Source: Turritopsis dohrnii
Taxonomy: Eukaryota > Cnidaria > Hydrozoa > Anthoathecata > Oceaniidae
Assembly (NCBI GenBank): GCA_027922465.2
Contig: BQMF02000259.1
Coordinates: forward strand, 310,001 to 374,000
Direction: 5' to 3'
DNA length: 64,000 bases
This document shows positions 21,537 through 33,400 of this stretch, piece after piece. Numbering within the stretch: position 1 is the stretch's first letter; every line of letters begins with the position of its first letter. Below the pieces are notes generated by a model. It saw only the letters and a program-made list of their open reading frames with translations. It made no database searches and had not been told where the DNA came from. Position numbers and translations under genes: made by a program.

Positions 21537-22184
21537 CTACGTGATATCTACCTCCAATTTAGCGCGTCCAATTTAATTTCCCCTAATTATTAACGCGTAC
21601 TCAGCACGCTCGGATATCGTAATTAATTATTCTCTAATTTTTCACGCGTAGCGTCCAAAATAATTCAAATCGCGGATACGCGAGGTGTTTGGAATGCAAA
21701 CCGATCGTCGTCGTGAAGCCAAAATATGTATACTTCGTGCATAAGTTTACATGAAATCAATACATGAACCAAAGAATTCGTACAGTGCACGTCTTCAAAA
21801 TGCCAGCGCAGCAACCCACTTTTAGATTTCAAAGCTTCTTGGATTTAAAGGAAATTAAAGATGAAAAAGATCGTAAAGAAGTTATCAATATTTTGTGAAC
21901 AGATTGAAAGAGATAAGCTTTTGTTGTATTTTTATTTTTGTTTTCTTTTATGAATGTCTGAGTGTTCGCTTGTGCACGTGTGGATTATTGCTTTTTAAGC
22001 CCTGGATTAGTACAGCTTCAGCTCAATGTCCTTCTCAGCTCCAACATCAAGAATGTCTGTCTACTGCATCACTTATATTTGATGTTTCTCTAGCTATATA
22101 TTTAAATGAATTTGTGGCATACAAATCATTCCTTGGCTAACCCACAGTATAAATTTTTACTTTTTGTTTTAATTAACCTTTTAT

Positions 22185-23392
22185 CAGTTAGGACCACTCG
22201 ACCAAAACTTGCGATAAAAAGCGTTTCATACTACTTTATGACAGCCACCCGACGAAGTGCATTCACAACGTTTTCTTCTGATTTGAGAATACAAGATTGA
22301 GAAATGTATTGTAAAATCGTGAAAGAAGTAATTATCAATCTGATTTAATTTGTAACTTAGGACTCTTTACTTTGTACATTCACGTTGATATAAATAAATT
22401 GTCCAGAACAAATTATTTGTGTTTTTTCTATGAAGCCCGATAATATGTGAATAGAATTCGTCGAGATACAGACGAAGTTCATCGTAGGTACAAAAGATCG
22501 GGAACACAAGAATTCTCGCGACTTTCGCGACATTTTGCTTTTTTAGGATTCACGACTTAATATGCTGGCGACTTTAAATATTTTCACAAAAAAACATTTC
22601 ACAGATTTGCAGCCATTTTTTTGAAGGGTGAAGGGTGCTCGTGACTTTATGTTATTTATTTTCGTATTCAGATTGAATAATTTCGTCTTCTCCAGATCCC
22701 AAAAATAAGTAGGCAGTGGCGTAACTACTCTCGGGGGTTGCTTTGGGTGCGATCGCACCACCCTTGGATTTAGTTGGCCTTCTTTTTTTACCAAGCAATT
22801 TTTCAAGCGATATACTACCAAACGTTTCTAGAACACTAAGTTTAAGCTAAGGGGAGGACTGAGCATATATATATGAAATATATGTTCTGGTGAAGCATGT
22901 AATAACCATTCTTTCGTTTGAATTATTCATTCCGAATGCTTCCCGAAAATTTATTATCGCAATGTTTGATATTGTTATGTTAATGATTTTAATAATCATT
23001 TTGTCGATACGCCACACAATAGCGCAAATTTAATTTTACGACCCTTATTGAAAGTTATGCTAATGTATCGCTAGAAAAGCGGTACTCCTCCGAAGATGTA
23101 GAAATTGTTCGTTTTTTTCTTTCTTCATTTTCTGAAGAACTAAGCCGAAAGGGAAATTTTGACACGGTAAAAAGTTTTGTTTTTGCATAAAGTTTCACCA
23201 CCCCCAAAATAAAAAAAATTTACCGTGTCCAATTTTTCCCTAGAGCTATGTTTCTATGCGGTTGCTATGCTAGATCGTCATCATTCAATCGGATGTATTC
23301 AAATAGGAGAGTAAAATAAAATTATCGAGGCAATTCTTTATAATAAATCACGATTATTTTAGCGACGAATTCTGGTCGAGTGGTCCTAACTG
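22185..23392. mobile_element. 1.2-kb element, CAGTTAGGACCACTCGACCA ends
   Basis: The 20-bp terminal repeats are exact. tttat flanks both sides (22180-22184, 23393-23397), a 5-bp target duplication. No reading frame of note lies inside. It is inserted in the Tigger-like element and so is younger than it. Confidence 0.75.
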
Positions 23393-24599
23393 TTTATCGA
23401 TGATATCAAATCAGTTTTTAATTTTCACTATTTACTACGAATGCACCACGGCAACTACAAATTCAAAACATTGCACAATCTGCATTCAATACAAATTTCT
23501 GCTTTCAGTTATATATTTTTGGTGCAGATTTGTGTAAGTTTGGATCATGTTTTGTTCGTGATGGTTAACTTTTTATGTTTACAATGTAGGAATTAGGAAG
23601 ATATATACATACATGTATCAAAGGTTTAAAGCATGTGATTTACGTATGTCATAATCATTCTCATATATATCTGAAGGATCAGACTTACTATTATTTTTTC
23701 GTCCCCAAAGAAATGATGTTTTAGGTCTTTCAGATGAATTTTACATCATTACATTACACCATTAGTTCATATATGTATACAAAGTTTCACAATGCCCTGG
23801 AGTGTATATGATATTAAATTAATGTCATAAATAATTCAATCTTTTTCGAAGTTTGTATATATATATATAAAGAGTTTTGATATAAATACTGGTCTTGAAT
23901 ATGTCAATTCAGGTCAAGAATGTTTGTAAATCAACCTAAAGCACAAATGCCTGATTTCAGTTTATGTTGATTTTGGTATGGGTACATTTTGCATCACCAA
24001 ATCTATGTTTTCCTTTTTGCAGTTGTGATTTTGGAAATTTGTCAGAAAGATTGGCAGCATATATCAAATTCAGAAATTCAGAATGTTCAGAGTAACATTA
24101 AAATAAGTTCGTGGATACGCATCATCCTTTAATATTATTTTTCATGTTGATCTAAAAGTCTTCCTAAACGCGATTTGTAAATATGCAAAGCATTTCTTGT
24201 TATTTATTGCCACGCGTTAAATTAGAAAAATTACGGTAGAATATCTGCATGTCCGTCACCATCTTGAGTTTTGTTCGAAAGGAGAGAATGAATGGACATG
24301 TTTTGTTTTAATAGAAGGAGAGAATGAATGAACATAGATGTTCGATGAAATATTGCATGATCGTTTGACCGGCACGAAATTTTCATCCAATTTCCATCCA
24401 ACATTCATCCAACAAACGTCCAACACGATGATGAAAATGTTGGATGAAATGTTGGACACGTTTGACCTAAGCTTAACAAATAAAAAAAATTGTAACATAT
24501 TAAAGCGAGGCTCTTCTAGAAATAAACACAGCAGCTAAACATGAATTAAAAGGAGGTGGTTTCTTTTATCCATTATTTAAAACACATTTTAGGAGGATC

Positions 24600-25260
24600 C
24601 TGTGAATGAAAAAGATCGATCAACAATGCTATTTACATTGATGTTACTCAATGCATTCGTCTGTAAAGCTATGAGGCTAAATATATATATAGCGATCCTC
24701 ATATCTGTGCAGAAGCACATTTTTCCTCCCAGCCAATTATTTTCACGCCCTACACGCCAATCTCACATTCGGCAAGAAAGATCAAATGACACACATGAAC
24801 AAGAACTGAAGAAACGCACAAAGATGCACGCGATCAGATAAACGAAAGGAGATCAAGCACAAATGGGATAACACAGTGCAGAGGTTTTAAAAAAATTGGA
24901 TAGAAGTGTACTTGATCAATAAAAAACTAACTAATAAAAAAACCTTTTCTTTGCATCCCTGTCTGCAGCAACTAGAACGGCTGCAGGCAAAAAACATCAG
25001 AATTAAAATCACGGAAGAATTAGGACAATCCCCATCGTCGTTGAAAAAAGGTAGTGTCGTAATGATGAGAACGATTGGAAGTACCATGGGAGGAGAGCTG
25101 GGAGGAGACAGAAGATATAGCATTGGCAACCTTTGCTCTCACAGATGGAGAGCAAGTTGCTACAAAAGACGCAGCAATTTCCACAGAAACGTCAAGCATC
25201 TGAATGTACTTAAGGAAAGGGCAGTGGCCAGAACGGTCCTAGAATGGTATGGTGAGACGA
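24600..25260 (+). pseudogene. Possible decayed coding region, family unknown
   Basis: Several short frames look protein-like but are broken. ERSNDTHEQELKKRTK is followed in another frame by DARDQINERRSS, then in a third by IKHKWDNTVQRF. Further on come LQAKNIRIKITEELGQSPSS and, in another frame, EDIALATFALTDGEQVATKD before a stop. The pattern suggests an old gene or transposon ORF with several frameshifts, perhaps with a SANT/Myb-like segment. No intron structure would reconcile all pieces. Confidence 0.3.
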
Positions 25261-25375
25261 TACCTTCCGTCCACAAGTCTCCGATTTTTATCTCTTGGTC
25301 TTTGGTCTTATTGAATTTGTTTGAAAGCAGTTGTTTCGAATATCTAGGTTTGATTTTGTATTTGAGTTTGCATTT

Positions 25376-25435
25376 GAGTTCGAGTTATGAGTTCGAGTTA
25401 TGAGTTCGAGTTATGAGTTCGAGTTATGAGTTCTG
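25376..25435. repeat. 13-bp tandem repeat (gagttcgagttat)n
   Basis: Four to five head-to-tail copies of gagttcgagttat are visible. Simple minisatellite. Confidence 0.8.
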
Positions 25436-25824
25436 AGGTTATGAGTTTTTAATCAAGTTTTTTTTGTTTTATTTGATTTCGAAGTTTTATACATGAAATG
25501 TTCGGTAAAGAGGGAACATCTCAGTATCGAAATTTGACTTCAATGAAAGACTGAAGAGGCTTGATTTTTTTTCGTGTTGTTGTTTTTTCTACTTGAGAAT
25601 TGATATTGGACTCGAATCATGGAAGATGTTATAATGGAAGACAGATGAAAAAAAGAAATAAGACTTTACAGTATGATTTCGATGGCTGTGATTTCTGTGG
25701 TAATGACTTTCGAATCGGTTGTGATATTACTTTATTTAATATGCTCACCAAATATTTTATGACCGTTGCATTGGTATAGTAATGATACAAAAAAAAAGAA
25801 TGTTTGTGGAACAGATCTAGGTTC

Positions 25825-26035
25825 CCGGCACAGAGGCTTATTGTGCTATGAATTCCGGCTGAAGAGGCTTATTGTCTTATGAGTTCCGGGCTGAAGAAGC
25901 TTATTGTGCCATGAGTTCCGGGCTGAAGAGGCTTGTTGTACCATGAATTCCGGGCTGAAGAAGCTTATTGTGCCATGAGTTCCGGGCTGAAGAGGCTTAT
26001 TGTGTTATGAGTTCTCGGCAAGGAAGCATATTGTG
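25825..26035. repeat. About 32-bp tandem repeat, six copies
   Basis: The unit contains gttccgggctgaagaggctt followed by attgtgccatga. Six imperfect copies differ at scattered positions. It is non-coding. Confidence 0.8.
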
Positions 26036-26563
26036 AAAGATACGTAGTTTGGGAAACTCGAAAACACATCGGTTTACACTTCATTCGTTCGACAAATAAA
26101 CTTATAAGGATCTCCTGAAAAGTAGTCCGATTAATTAACAGTTTCCACTAAACTGTTCACAAGATAATTACGCAAGCACAAAAAGCCGGGAATCCAGCTA
26201 CGACTTATTTGAACCACAACCAACCGTGTGTAATCTTTTATATTTACATTATTCCAGAGTAAATAGTTGCTGTAAAAACTAGCGTCGTATTTGAGTACGG
26301 CCGTTTACAGAACATGGGAAGTATAAGGAGAAACTCAATTTTACCAGATATAATATTTATTACTACACTGTGTTCTTATGATTCTTAATGATTTATCAAA
26401 GCTGAACCTTATTCTTACGTGATTCTTAAATTTCTCTTGGAAAGGAATGAAGCGGCAATTGATTTAAACTTTCGAACGTGTGCATGAAAAATATAAACAA
26501 AGATCGTCTGATATTTGTCACGCTCATGTACATTACATTACAAGGCTTTTTGAAAGTTTTGGT
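26036..26563. other. Intergenic, no gene seen
   Basis: Nothing beyond short random frames could be identified. Confidence 0.4.
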
Positions 26564-26992
26564 TACCGTAATGCTTCGATTAAACGCCCCCCTTCTTTTA
26601 AACACCCCGTCTATTAGAGACACACTAATTAAGGCATGTAGAACTACTACATTGCATTGTTTCAGCTTCAATGAGCTTTGCTTCAAGCCCAAATGGAAAA
26701 TTGAATTGACGGGAGCTTACATGAAAATCCCTTTGATATAGCAGGGACGAGGATGTGATCGCTGCTGCCGAACTTAACATGATCGAGGAAGATGATATTG
26801 ACGATGATCTTGAAGTTTAATTTTCTATATTTTTTATCGATGATTATATTTAGTTTATATTTACGAAAAAGAAGAGTTTCACAAAAATTCAATAGACGCC
26901 CCCCTCTTTTAAACACCCCCCTCGAATGGACGCCCCCTAAAAATTCAAAAAAATTAATAAACGCCCCGGGCGTCTAATCGAAGCATACGGTA
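26564..26992 (+). mobile_element. Pogo-like MITE, TACCGTAATGCTTCG ends, with transposase tail
   Basis: The ends taccgtaatgcttcgatta and taatcgaagcatacggta are inverted repeats with TA at the tips. Units of aaacgccccccttctttt flank the core. Near 26740-26820 a frame reads RDEDVIAAAELNMIEEDD, then IDDDLEV and a stop, an acidic transposase C-terminus. It belongs to the same group as 561-1098 and 7076-7502. Confidence 0.7.
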
Positions 26993-27936
26993 CATATTAT
27001 TTATGAGCCTTAAGGTGATTCTTAAAATATTCTTAAATAGTGTCGAATAATTTGAGCTTCGTAATTCTTATAAAAAGAATTGTATTCTGTTGTATTCGTG
27101 TCTTAAAGCCACAATCATTCTTTGATTATTGTAACTTGATTTATCTGTCTATTACATTTTACGAATTAACAATATGAGCCTTTCAGTTCATCTCTTATTT
27201 TTCATGAGGTCAGCACTTTTCCAATAATTATCAAGAGGCTGTTAGTTTTCTATGAAGTTAATTCGACGCCAAAATCTCGTTTATCAAGTCGTCGAGTCGT
27301 TTTAGATGTTGATTCGTGACGTCATTAATCGTTTTAGAAGTTTACGCGGTTCACAAAATAAGTCGACATTCAAGTCGTCGAGTCGTTTTAGATACTCGTT
27401 TTTCAATTTGAGGCGTTTTAGAAGTCGCTAGACCCCGTTTTAGGGGTCGCTAGATGCTGTATAAGTGAGGCGTTTCGGAAGATTAGCCGTTTTAGATGTT
27501 TAGTCGGTTCAGAAAATGAGGCGGTGCAACCTCATTACCAGTTTCTTTAAGTCAGTGAGCTCTTACACGAAAACAAAAGTTTTTGTCATGTTTTCTAGTA
27601 TATAGCATGGAGACAGTTGCAATTGCACGGTTATGAATGAGGAAAAACCAAAACAATGCATGAAAGATTTCTTTTCTTGGTTTTACTGTTTGTTAGAATT
27701 CTGAAAGATCCCTTTATATTGATATAATAAGAAATGTACCTCACATTATTATGTTCATGTTAAGTACTGCAGAACACACTATATCGCCTGATTTCAAGTA
27801 AGGGACTCACGAATAGTGTCATTCGAAATAAACAGATCATGAAATTTTAATAGTTCTTGATATGAAGGACCGACAAATTTTGAACAACGCATTATTACGG
27901 AAGCCGAGGAAGGCCAATCTGAATTTCTCGATAAAA

Positions 27937-28060
27937 TCTCAATTTCAAAGTTCAAATCTTAATTTAAAAGTTCAAATCTTAATTTCAAAGTTCAAATCTC
28001 AATTTCAAAGTTCAAATCCACATTTCAAAGTTTAAACCCGAATTTTAAAATTTAAACAAT
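27937..28060. repeat. 20-bp tandem repeat, left array
   Basis: The unit is caatttcaaagttcaaatct, in about five to six imperfect copies. It is the inverse of the right array at 28780-29010. Confidence 0.8.
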
Positions 28061-28779
28061 GTAGACATACAAAGTAGACATCCTGGTGTCGATCAAAGAA
28101 GGCAAATCATACGCGAATGCAGATTTGAGCGGCAAATTCGATTCGCAAATAAGTAAAATAATTAAAACACGCGAAAATAAGCTATTACTAAAAAAGAGAC
28201 AAACTTAGGGAATGAACGTCTTCACCGTGATGATTTTTTGACGATTTTGCATTCTGTGTCAGAGGCTTAAAAATAGACGAAGAGTAATGCATAAATTCAG
28301 GTGAACCTGTCAACCATGTAGACAAATGAATACAAAATACGTGCATAACGTGTATTTTGACATTAGAATTTACTGTAAATCGTTGTCATTTCCAACGACT
28401 CCAACCAACACTCGACATTCGATCGATCAGCAGGTGTATATCGTGAGGGAGTCGTTGGGTGGATGTGAACTCTTGTCAATTTAAGTAAAATAGACCCTTC
28501 CCCTATTCTCTTTCAAATTTCATGTAAAATTTCATTGTTCATTGTAAAAAAGGTTTATCTTCAGACTGTGACTATATCAGTTATTTCTTAAAATTGTCAG
28601 TCCGCGGCCTGTAAAATATTAAATTCATATTTGCGGGAATGAGGTAAGAGTAAATATGTCAAGAAGAAAACTCGCAACAACGATTTCTCAGCCATATTGT
28701 TTGTTAATATGTAACTCCGATTACCGATTTCCTTAAAAATCCGAATTTGAAAACAAAAATATGGATTTGAACTTTAAAA

Positions 28780-29010
28780 CGGATTTTAGATTTTGAAATG
28801 TAGATTTAAACTTTGAAATGTAGATTTGAATTTTGAAATGTAGATTTAAACTTTGAAATGTAGATTTGAACTTTGAAATGTAGATTTGAATTTTGAAATG
28901 TAGATTTAAACTTTGAAATGTAGATTTGAACTTTGAAATGTAGATTTAAACTTTGAAATGTAGATTTGAACTTTGAAATGTAGATTTGAACTTTGAAATT
29001 GAGATTTTAT
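28780..29010. repeat. 20-bp tandem repeat, right array
   Basis: About twelve copies of ctttgaaatgtagatttgaa lie head to tail, alternating between the variants gatttgaa and gatttaaa. The period is exactly 20. Confidence 0.85.
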
Positions 29011-29264
29011 CGAAAAATTTGGATTGGCCCTTTTCGGCTTCCGTACATTATCATCTGAAACGAAGAAACTTCTAAAACGCCTTCATTTGAAAAATGAGTG
29101 TTCATCTAAAACGACTCGAAGACTTGAATGTCGACTTATTGTGTACCGCATTAACATCTAAAACGATTCGACGACTTGACAAAGTAGATTTTGGCGCCGA
29201 ATGAACTTCATAGTTTTCTTGACTCACATATTCTCTGTGTGACGTCATGTCTGTCACACGTCTA

Positions 29265-29610
29265 TGGCGCCGTAGTGTAGTGGTTATCACTCTTGGAAAT
29301 CATGTGGTGAGAGGTCGGGGTATAAACTTCATTGGAGGCATTTCGCCGCATGCGTGAGTGAATATAATACAGCAATGGATCAACTCATGCAATGTGAGGG
29401 AAATTGAGTAGATGATACATTGTGTTGATCATCGAGTATTTGGAGGAGGCCATTCAGAAGAGGACACAGGCCTTTGGTTTGCCTGGTGCCACTACTCGTC
29501 GTGTCATTGTGAGCCTCCAATCTAAGCCGTCCGTGCCCCCATCTGGAAAAAAAAATGCAAAGGCAACTGTGAGTGTTCGCCAGCCACGTAAAATAACCTA
29601 ACATAACAAT
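29265..29610 (+). mobile_element. tRNA-derived SINE, copy 1
   Basis: The head tggcgccgtagtgtagtgg contains box A. Box B is degraded (aggtcggggtataaactt). The body (gtgagggaaattgagtagat and onward) and the tail region (gccacgtaaaataac) match the copy at 29863. Confidence 0.75.
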
Positions 29611-29681
29611 ACTTGTGCAATTATACTGTATATGGTCAGTGCAAAAACAATACGAGGCGGTTCGATATTTTTACATACATG

Positions 29682-29755
29682 TCTATAGCGGACACCCGCG
29701 GTTCCTAGCAAAATTGTCCGCTATAACCAGGTGTCCGCTATATAGAGGTTTGGGT
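29682..29755. repeat. Fragment of a 'tccgctata' repeat family
   Basis: tctatagcggacacccgcgg, cgctataaccaggtgtccgc and tatagaggttt are shared with 35065-35228 in the same orientation. It seems to be one end of a TA-type DNA transposon. Confidence 0.55.
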
Positions 29756-29862
29756 GTTTTCAGAGAAAAGACTTAAAAACTTAAAGATAACCTTGTCTTT
29801 ACGTTATAATACGGCCGTATTACAGTTCTACTTATCAAAAAAGTCTCTTATACTAGATTGTG

Positions 29863-30196
29863 TGGCGCCGTAGTGTAGTGGTTGTCACTCTCGTAATTCA
29901 TGCGAGAGATCGGGGTTCAATTCCCCTTGGCGGCGATTCACCATGCGCGGGTGAATGTACCATAGCGCCGGGTCGACCCATGCCATGTGAGGGAAATTGG
30001 GTAGATGATACATCGGGTGTTGCAGGAGGTCATCCAGAAGAGCACAGGTCCTTGATTGGGTTTGTGTCACTCATGTGAGTGTCAAATACTTCGGAGCCTC
30101 CAACCTAAGCCGTGACCCCTCCTGGAAAGCAGATGCAATAGCAACTGAGTGAGGCTAGCCACGTAAAACAATACCAAATAAATAAATAAAAATTGC
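29863..30196 (+). mobile_element. tRNA-derived SINE, copy 2 (better preserved)
   Basis: Box A (tagtgtagtgg, 29871-29881) and box B (ggttcaattcc, 29914-29924) are intact. The body is about 280 bp, and the element ends gccacgtaaaacaataccaa followed by an (aaat)n tail. The tRNA part cannot fold a normal anticodon arm, so it is a SINE and not a tRNA gene. Confidence 0.8.
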
Positions 30197-30488
30197 CTCA
30201 AGTTGTCCAGTTCCCATCCTACCAATCAAGTGATTTATCATCATTTTATTTATTTATTCTTTCTTTAATGTTGACAAAAGTGGTATATATACAATAAAAC
30301 TAAAATAAACTTCTTAGAAAATAAAATAGCAATAATGCTAATTGAAGTCAACAGTCGGTTAAAATAGCAATAAAAATAATAATAATGAATAATAATGATT
30401 AAAATACACAATACTTAAAATATATACAACAATAAATATTAATAAAAACAGCAGGCAGATATTAGACCACATGGAAAGGTTTCTGAAG

Positions 30489-33400
30489 CTAAACATATCC
30501 CACGTTTTGGATGTATGTTTTGCATAACCTACAGGGACAGTTTGTCGGTACCCAATTTTTGATTTTCTGCTTAAATTCATTGATACTAGAGGCTTCCTGT
30601 ATTTCTAATGGCACTAAAGACCATATTTTAGGGGCTAAGTATGATACGGTTTCTGTTCCCCACTGAACAGTTTTTGGATTAATGTTATTATTCTCGCGGG
30701 TTCCTCTTAACTCGTAAGTGGGAACACGAAAGTCAAAAATCTCTGTAACGATTTCAGGAGAAAGGCCTTTTTTAGCCTTGTACACTTCAGTAGCTAAAAA
30801 TTGAAGGTTTTTATGATGTATTGTTACAGAATTATTTCTTTGCAACAGTTCTTGAAAATTAGTTTCAAAATCGTTATAGATAATCCTCAATGACCTTTCT
30901 TGGATCCTATTAATTCGGTTATTTAGACCTCTGCTGTGATTCATCCAAATCAAGGGGCAGTAGCTGAACTGGGAAGAAACGTACGAGGTCATGAGTAATT
31001 GCTTTTTCTCAAGGTCCATATAGGGAGCAACTCTACTAAGTGCGTGTAATTTCCGTGAAGCTGCATCACAAAGATTAGAAACATGTTTCTCAAAAGTTAA
31101 CTTTTTGTCGATTGTGACTCCCAATAACTTTTGAGAATCACTGTTACGAATCAAGCTGTCTTTAACAAGAAGAGACGCATCTTCATTTGCGTTTGATAAA
31201 AAGCTGCATTTATCAGAGTTAAATTTCATGCCATTATCTAAACACCACTGGGATATGACATCAGCTGTTTTTTCTAACTTTTGAAAAATATCTGTGTCAT
31301 TTTTACCGCAAATATATGGTGTATTGTCGTCAGCGTAGCTTGCTATGTCTACCTTATCAGTGAAAAGAAACAAATCTGCAAGAAAAATATTGAAAAGGAG
31401 AGGACCTAAAATTGATCCTTGTGGTACTCCGCTTTCTACCTCTATCCAATCACTGTAAGCGAAGTTTATTTTCACTCTTTGTTTTCTTCCCTTAAGGTAA
31501 CTACGCAATAGTTTCAATGATTTAGTGTCACATCCATAGGCATGAAGCTTTGCGATTAACAAATCGTGATTTAACACGTCAAAAGCTTTGGATAAATCTG
31601 TTAGTAGGGCTGCGTAATGTCCCTTATTATCAAGGCTTTTCTTACATTTTTCAAGCATTGCTAATAAACAATGCTGAGTATTAAAGCCTTTTCTGAACCC
31701 ACATTGATATTTCGAGAAAAGCAAATTGAAATAATCTTCAAGTTGTTTGTGCATGCTCCCCTCGTGTATCTTCGATAAATTAGGCAAAATGCTCACAGGT
31801 CGATAATTTTGAACATTTGATCTGTCACCTTTTTTGAAAGCAGGAGTGACATTACTAGGTTTTAGTCTGGGTGGAAAATTACACATATCATACATAAAAT
31901 TGACACTGTTTAACAAGACACTATCAAAAATATCACAGTTTTCTTTTATCAGTTTTGTAGGTATATCAGAATCCTGTGAAGCCTTTTGTGGATCTAACCT
32001 CTCTATTGCTTTTCGAATTTTCTCTAAGGAAGTATGTTTGAAAGAAAACGTTTCGCCCGTTGAATGAAATTCTTTTATTTTCTTTATGCTAGGGTGGTTT
32101 TGGTATTTTGAAATAATTTTAGAAATTTCGTCATGGGCTCCTTCGCAATCCTCTGTAAGAAGCTTTTCATTCAAAGAAATTCCTAGATTAGGCACGATAC
32201 TTGTAAAATAAACATTAAATTTATTGGCAACATCTCTTTCATTGCGCACAATCTCACCATTTTCCACAAGTGTAAAGTTTTCTTTTATCAGAGCTTTATC
32301 CGAAAAAAGAGGTTTAATGGTTTTCCAAAATTTTTTAGTGTCTGTTATACTTTTTATATTAATATTATTATAGTAGTCCCGTTTCGTTTTCCTGAGAACA
32401 TTGACGCACTTATTGCGCTGTTTCTTGTATTGAACCCAGCTTAGATCAGTCTTGCATCTAAGGTATCTATTTTTTAGTCTCGACCTATTCATAATAGCTT
32501 TTTTCATTTGTTTGTTCATGAAAGGAGCATTATTACCTCGTACGTATTTGCATTTTCTAGGGGCATGATTGTCCAAAACATTTAAAACCTTTTCAACGGT
32601 TTTCTCCATGTCTGTGCCAAGAAAGTCTTTGATATCAAGTTTTCCCATTAACTCCCATCGAAATTTTTCATTACAGTAATTTTTATGGTTTCTGTAATAG
32701 ACTTTATTCGAACCACATTTGGTAAAATGCGTTTTCAGAACCGTTAGGACTAGCTTATGGAAATCTGAAAGGCCCGTTTCTACCGTATGTGTGTCCTGAA
32801 AACTCAGTGGACTGTTTGTAACAAATAGGTCAATACATGATGGATTATCTGGATTTTTAAAGCATGTTTTGTCCTTTACAATGTTATGCAAAGCATACAG
32901 TTGGTTAAATTCGCCAAAAACAGGGAGAGAGGTTTCGGCATTAAAGTCTCCGAAAAGGAGGATATTATCATAGCTTCCAGAATTTAGGTCCAATTCATCT
33001 GCGAGAACCTTAAGATGACTCTCAATCAAAGATCGCTTTGGGTTATACGAACAGCAAAGAAGCCACTTCTTTTTACGTAGGTTTATTTCAACAAGTAGAT
33101 ATTCAGCTGATTCTTGAAATTTGCATTTCAAGAGTTTGCAGGGAATATCCTCACGGACATATAAAAGCAGGCCCCCTCCACTCGCGTCTCTGTCTAATCT
33201 GAAAGGCTTACTAAAACCTCTCATATGAAACTGATTTTCCGGAAAACTACTGTCGAGTTTAGTTTCAGAGATCAAGAGTATGTCTAAATTTTCATTTATT
33301 ATTGATGAGAGCTGTTCAAATTTGTTTCTTAACGAGTTGATATTGAGTTGACCAATAATAACCCTATTAAGATGTTTAATTCGAAAATTTTGAAGAGTTT

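Larger units (their letters stand above)
20530..24238 (-). mobile_element. 3.7-kb pogo/Tigger-type transposon, internally deleted
   Basis: The ends taccgtaatttttctaattc and gaaaaattacggta are inverted repeats beginning with TA. Subterminal units (ctaattattaacgcgta) recur at 20590-20660 and 21560-21655. It encodes the C-terminal part of a DDE_1 transposase on the minus strand (20727-21536). The second half is non-coding and carries a 1.2-kb insertion (22185-23392). The N-terminal DNA-binding region is missing, so the element cannot move itself. Confidence 0.75.
20107..24473. mobile_element. TAA-flanked element, copy B, split by a Tigger-like insertion
   Basis: The left part (20107-20529) and right part (24239-24473) both match copy A and continue one another across the Tigger-like element. 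The right end is followed by TAA (24474-24476). Unlike copy A, copy B keeps a coding-like stretch at about 20292-20430 (MNNKEEATMSDSSADSVNS, then a Lys-rich segment), perhaps the N-terminus of the element's own protein. Its left terminal repeat is not intact. Confidence 0.55.
27896..29045. mobile_element. 1.15-kb TA-flanked element with 20-bp tandem repeats in both arms
   Basis: The ends tacggaagccga and tcggcttccgta are exact inverted repeats. Just inside, the left arm has about five copies and the right arm about twelve copies of a 20-bp unit (ctttgaaatgtagatttgaa and its complement-like form). These could be transposase-binding arrays. The central part is unique and non-coding. Confidence 0.75.
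27241..29222. mobile_element. Snapback element with about 160-195-bp arms, split by an insertion
   Basis: The left arm 27241-27437 and the right arm 29062-29222 are inverted copies, with runs such as caagtcgtcgagtcgtttta repeated. The motif cgttttaga recurs many times in each arm. A second inverted-repeat element (27896-29045) sits between them. No target duplication was found. Confidence 0.7.

Noticed and set aside
24906..25403. 165-codon plus-strand frame as an intact gene
   Set aside because: The protein-like segments lie in different frames, and the end runs into a 13-bp tandem repeat.
27937..29010. CRISPR array, because of regular 20-bp repeats
   Set aside because: Repeats are directly adjacent with no spacers, inside an inverted-repeat transposon of a eukaryote.
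29860..30078. Functional tRNA gene at the SINE heads
   Set aside because: Boxes A and B are present, but the anticodon arm and acceptor stem do not fold; two homologous copies have a SINE body and tail.
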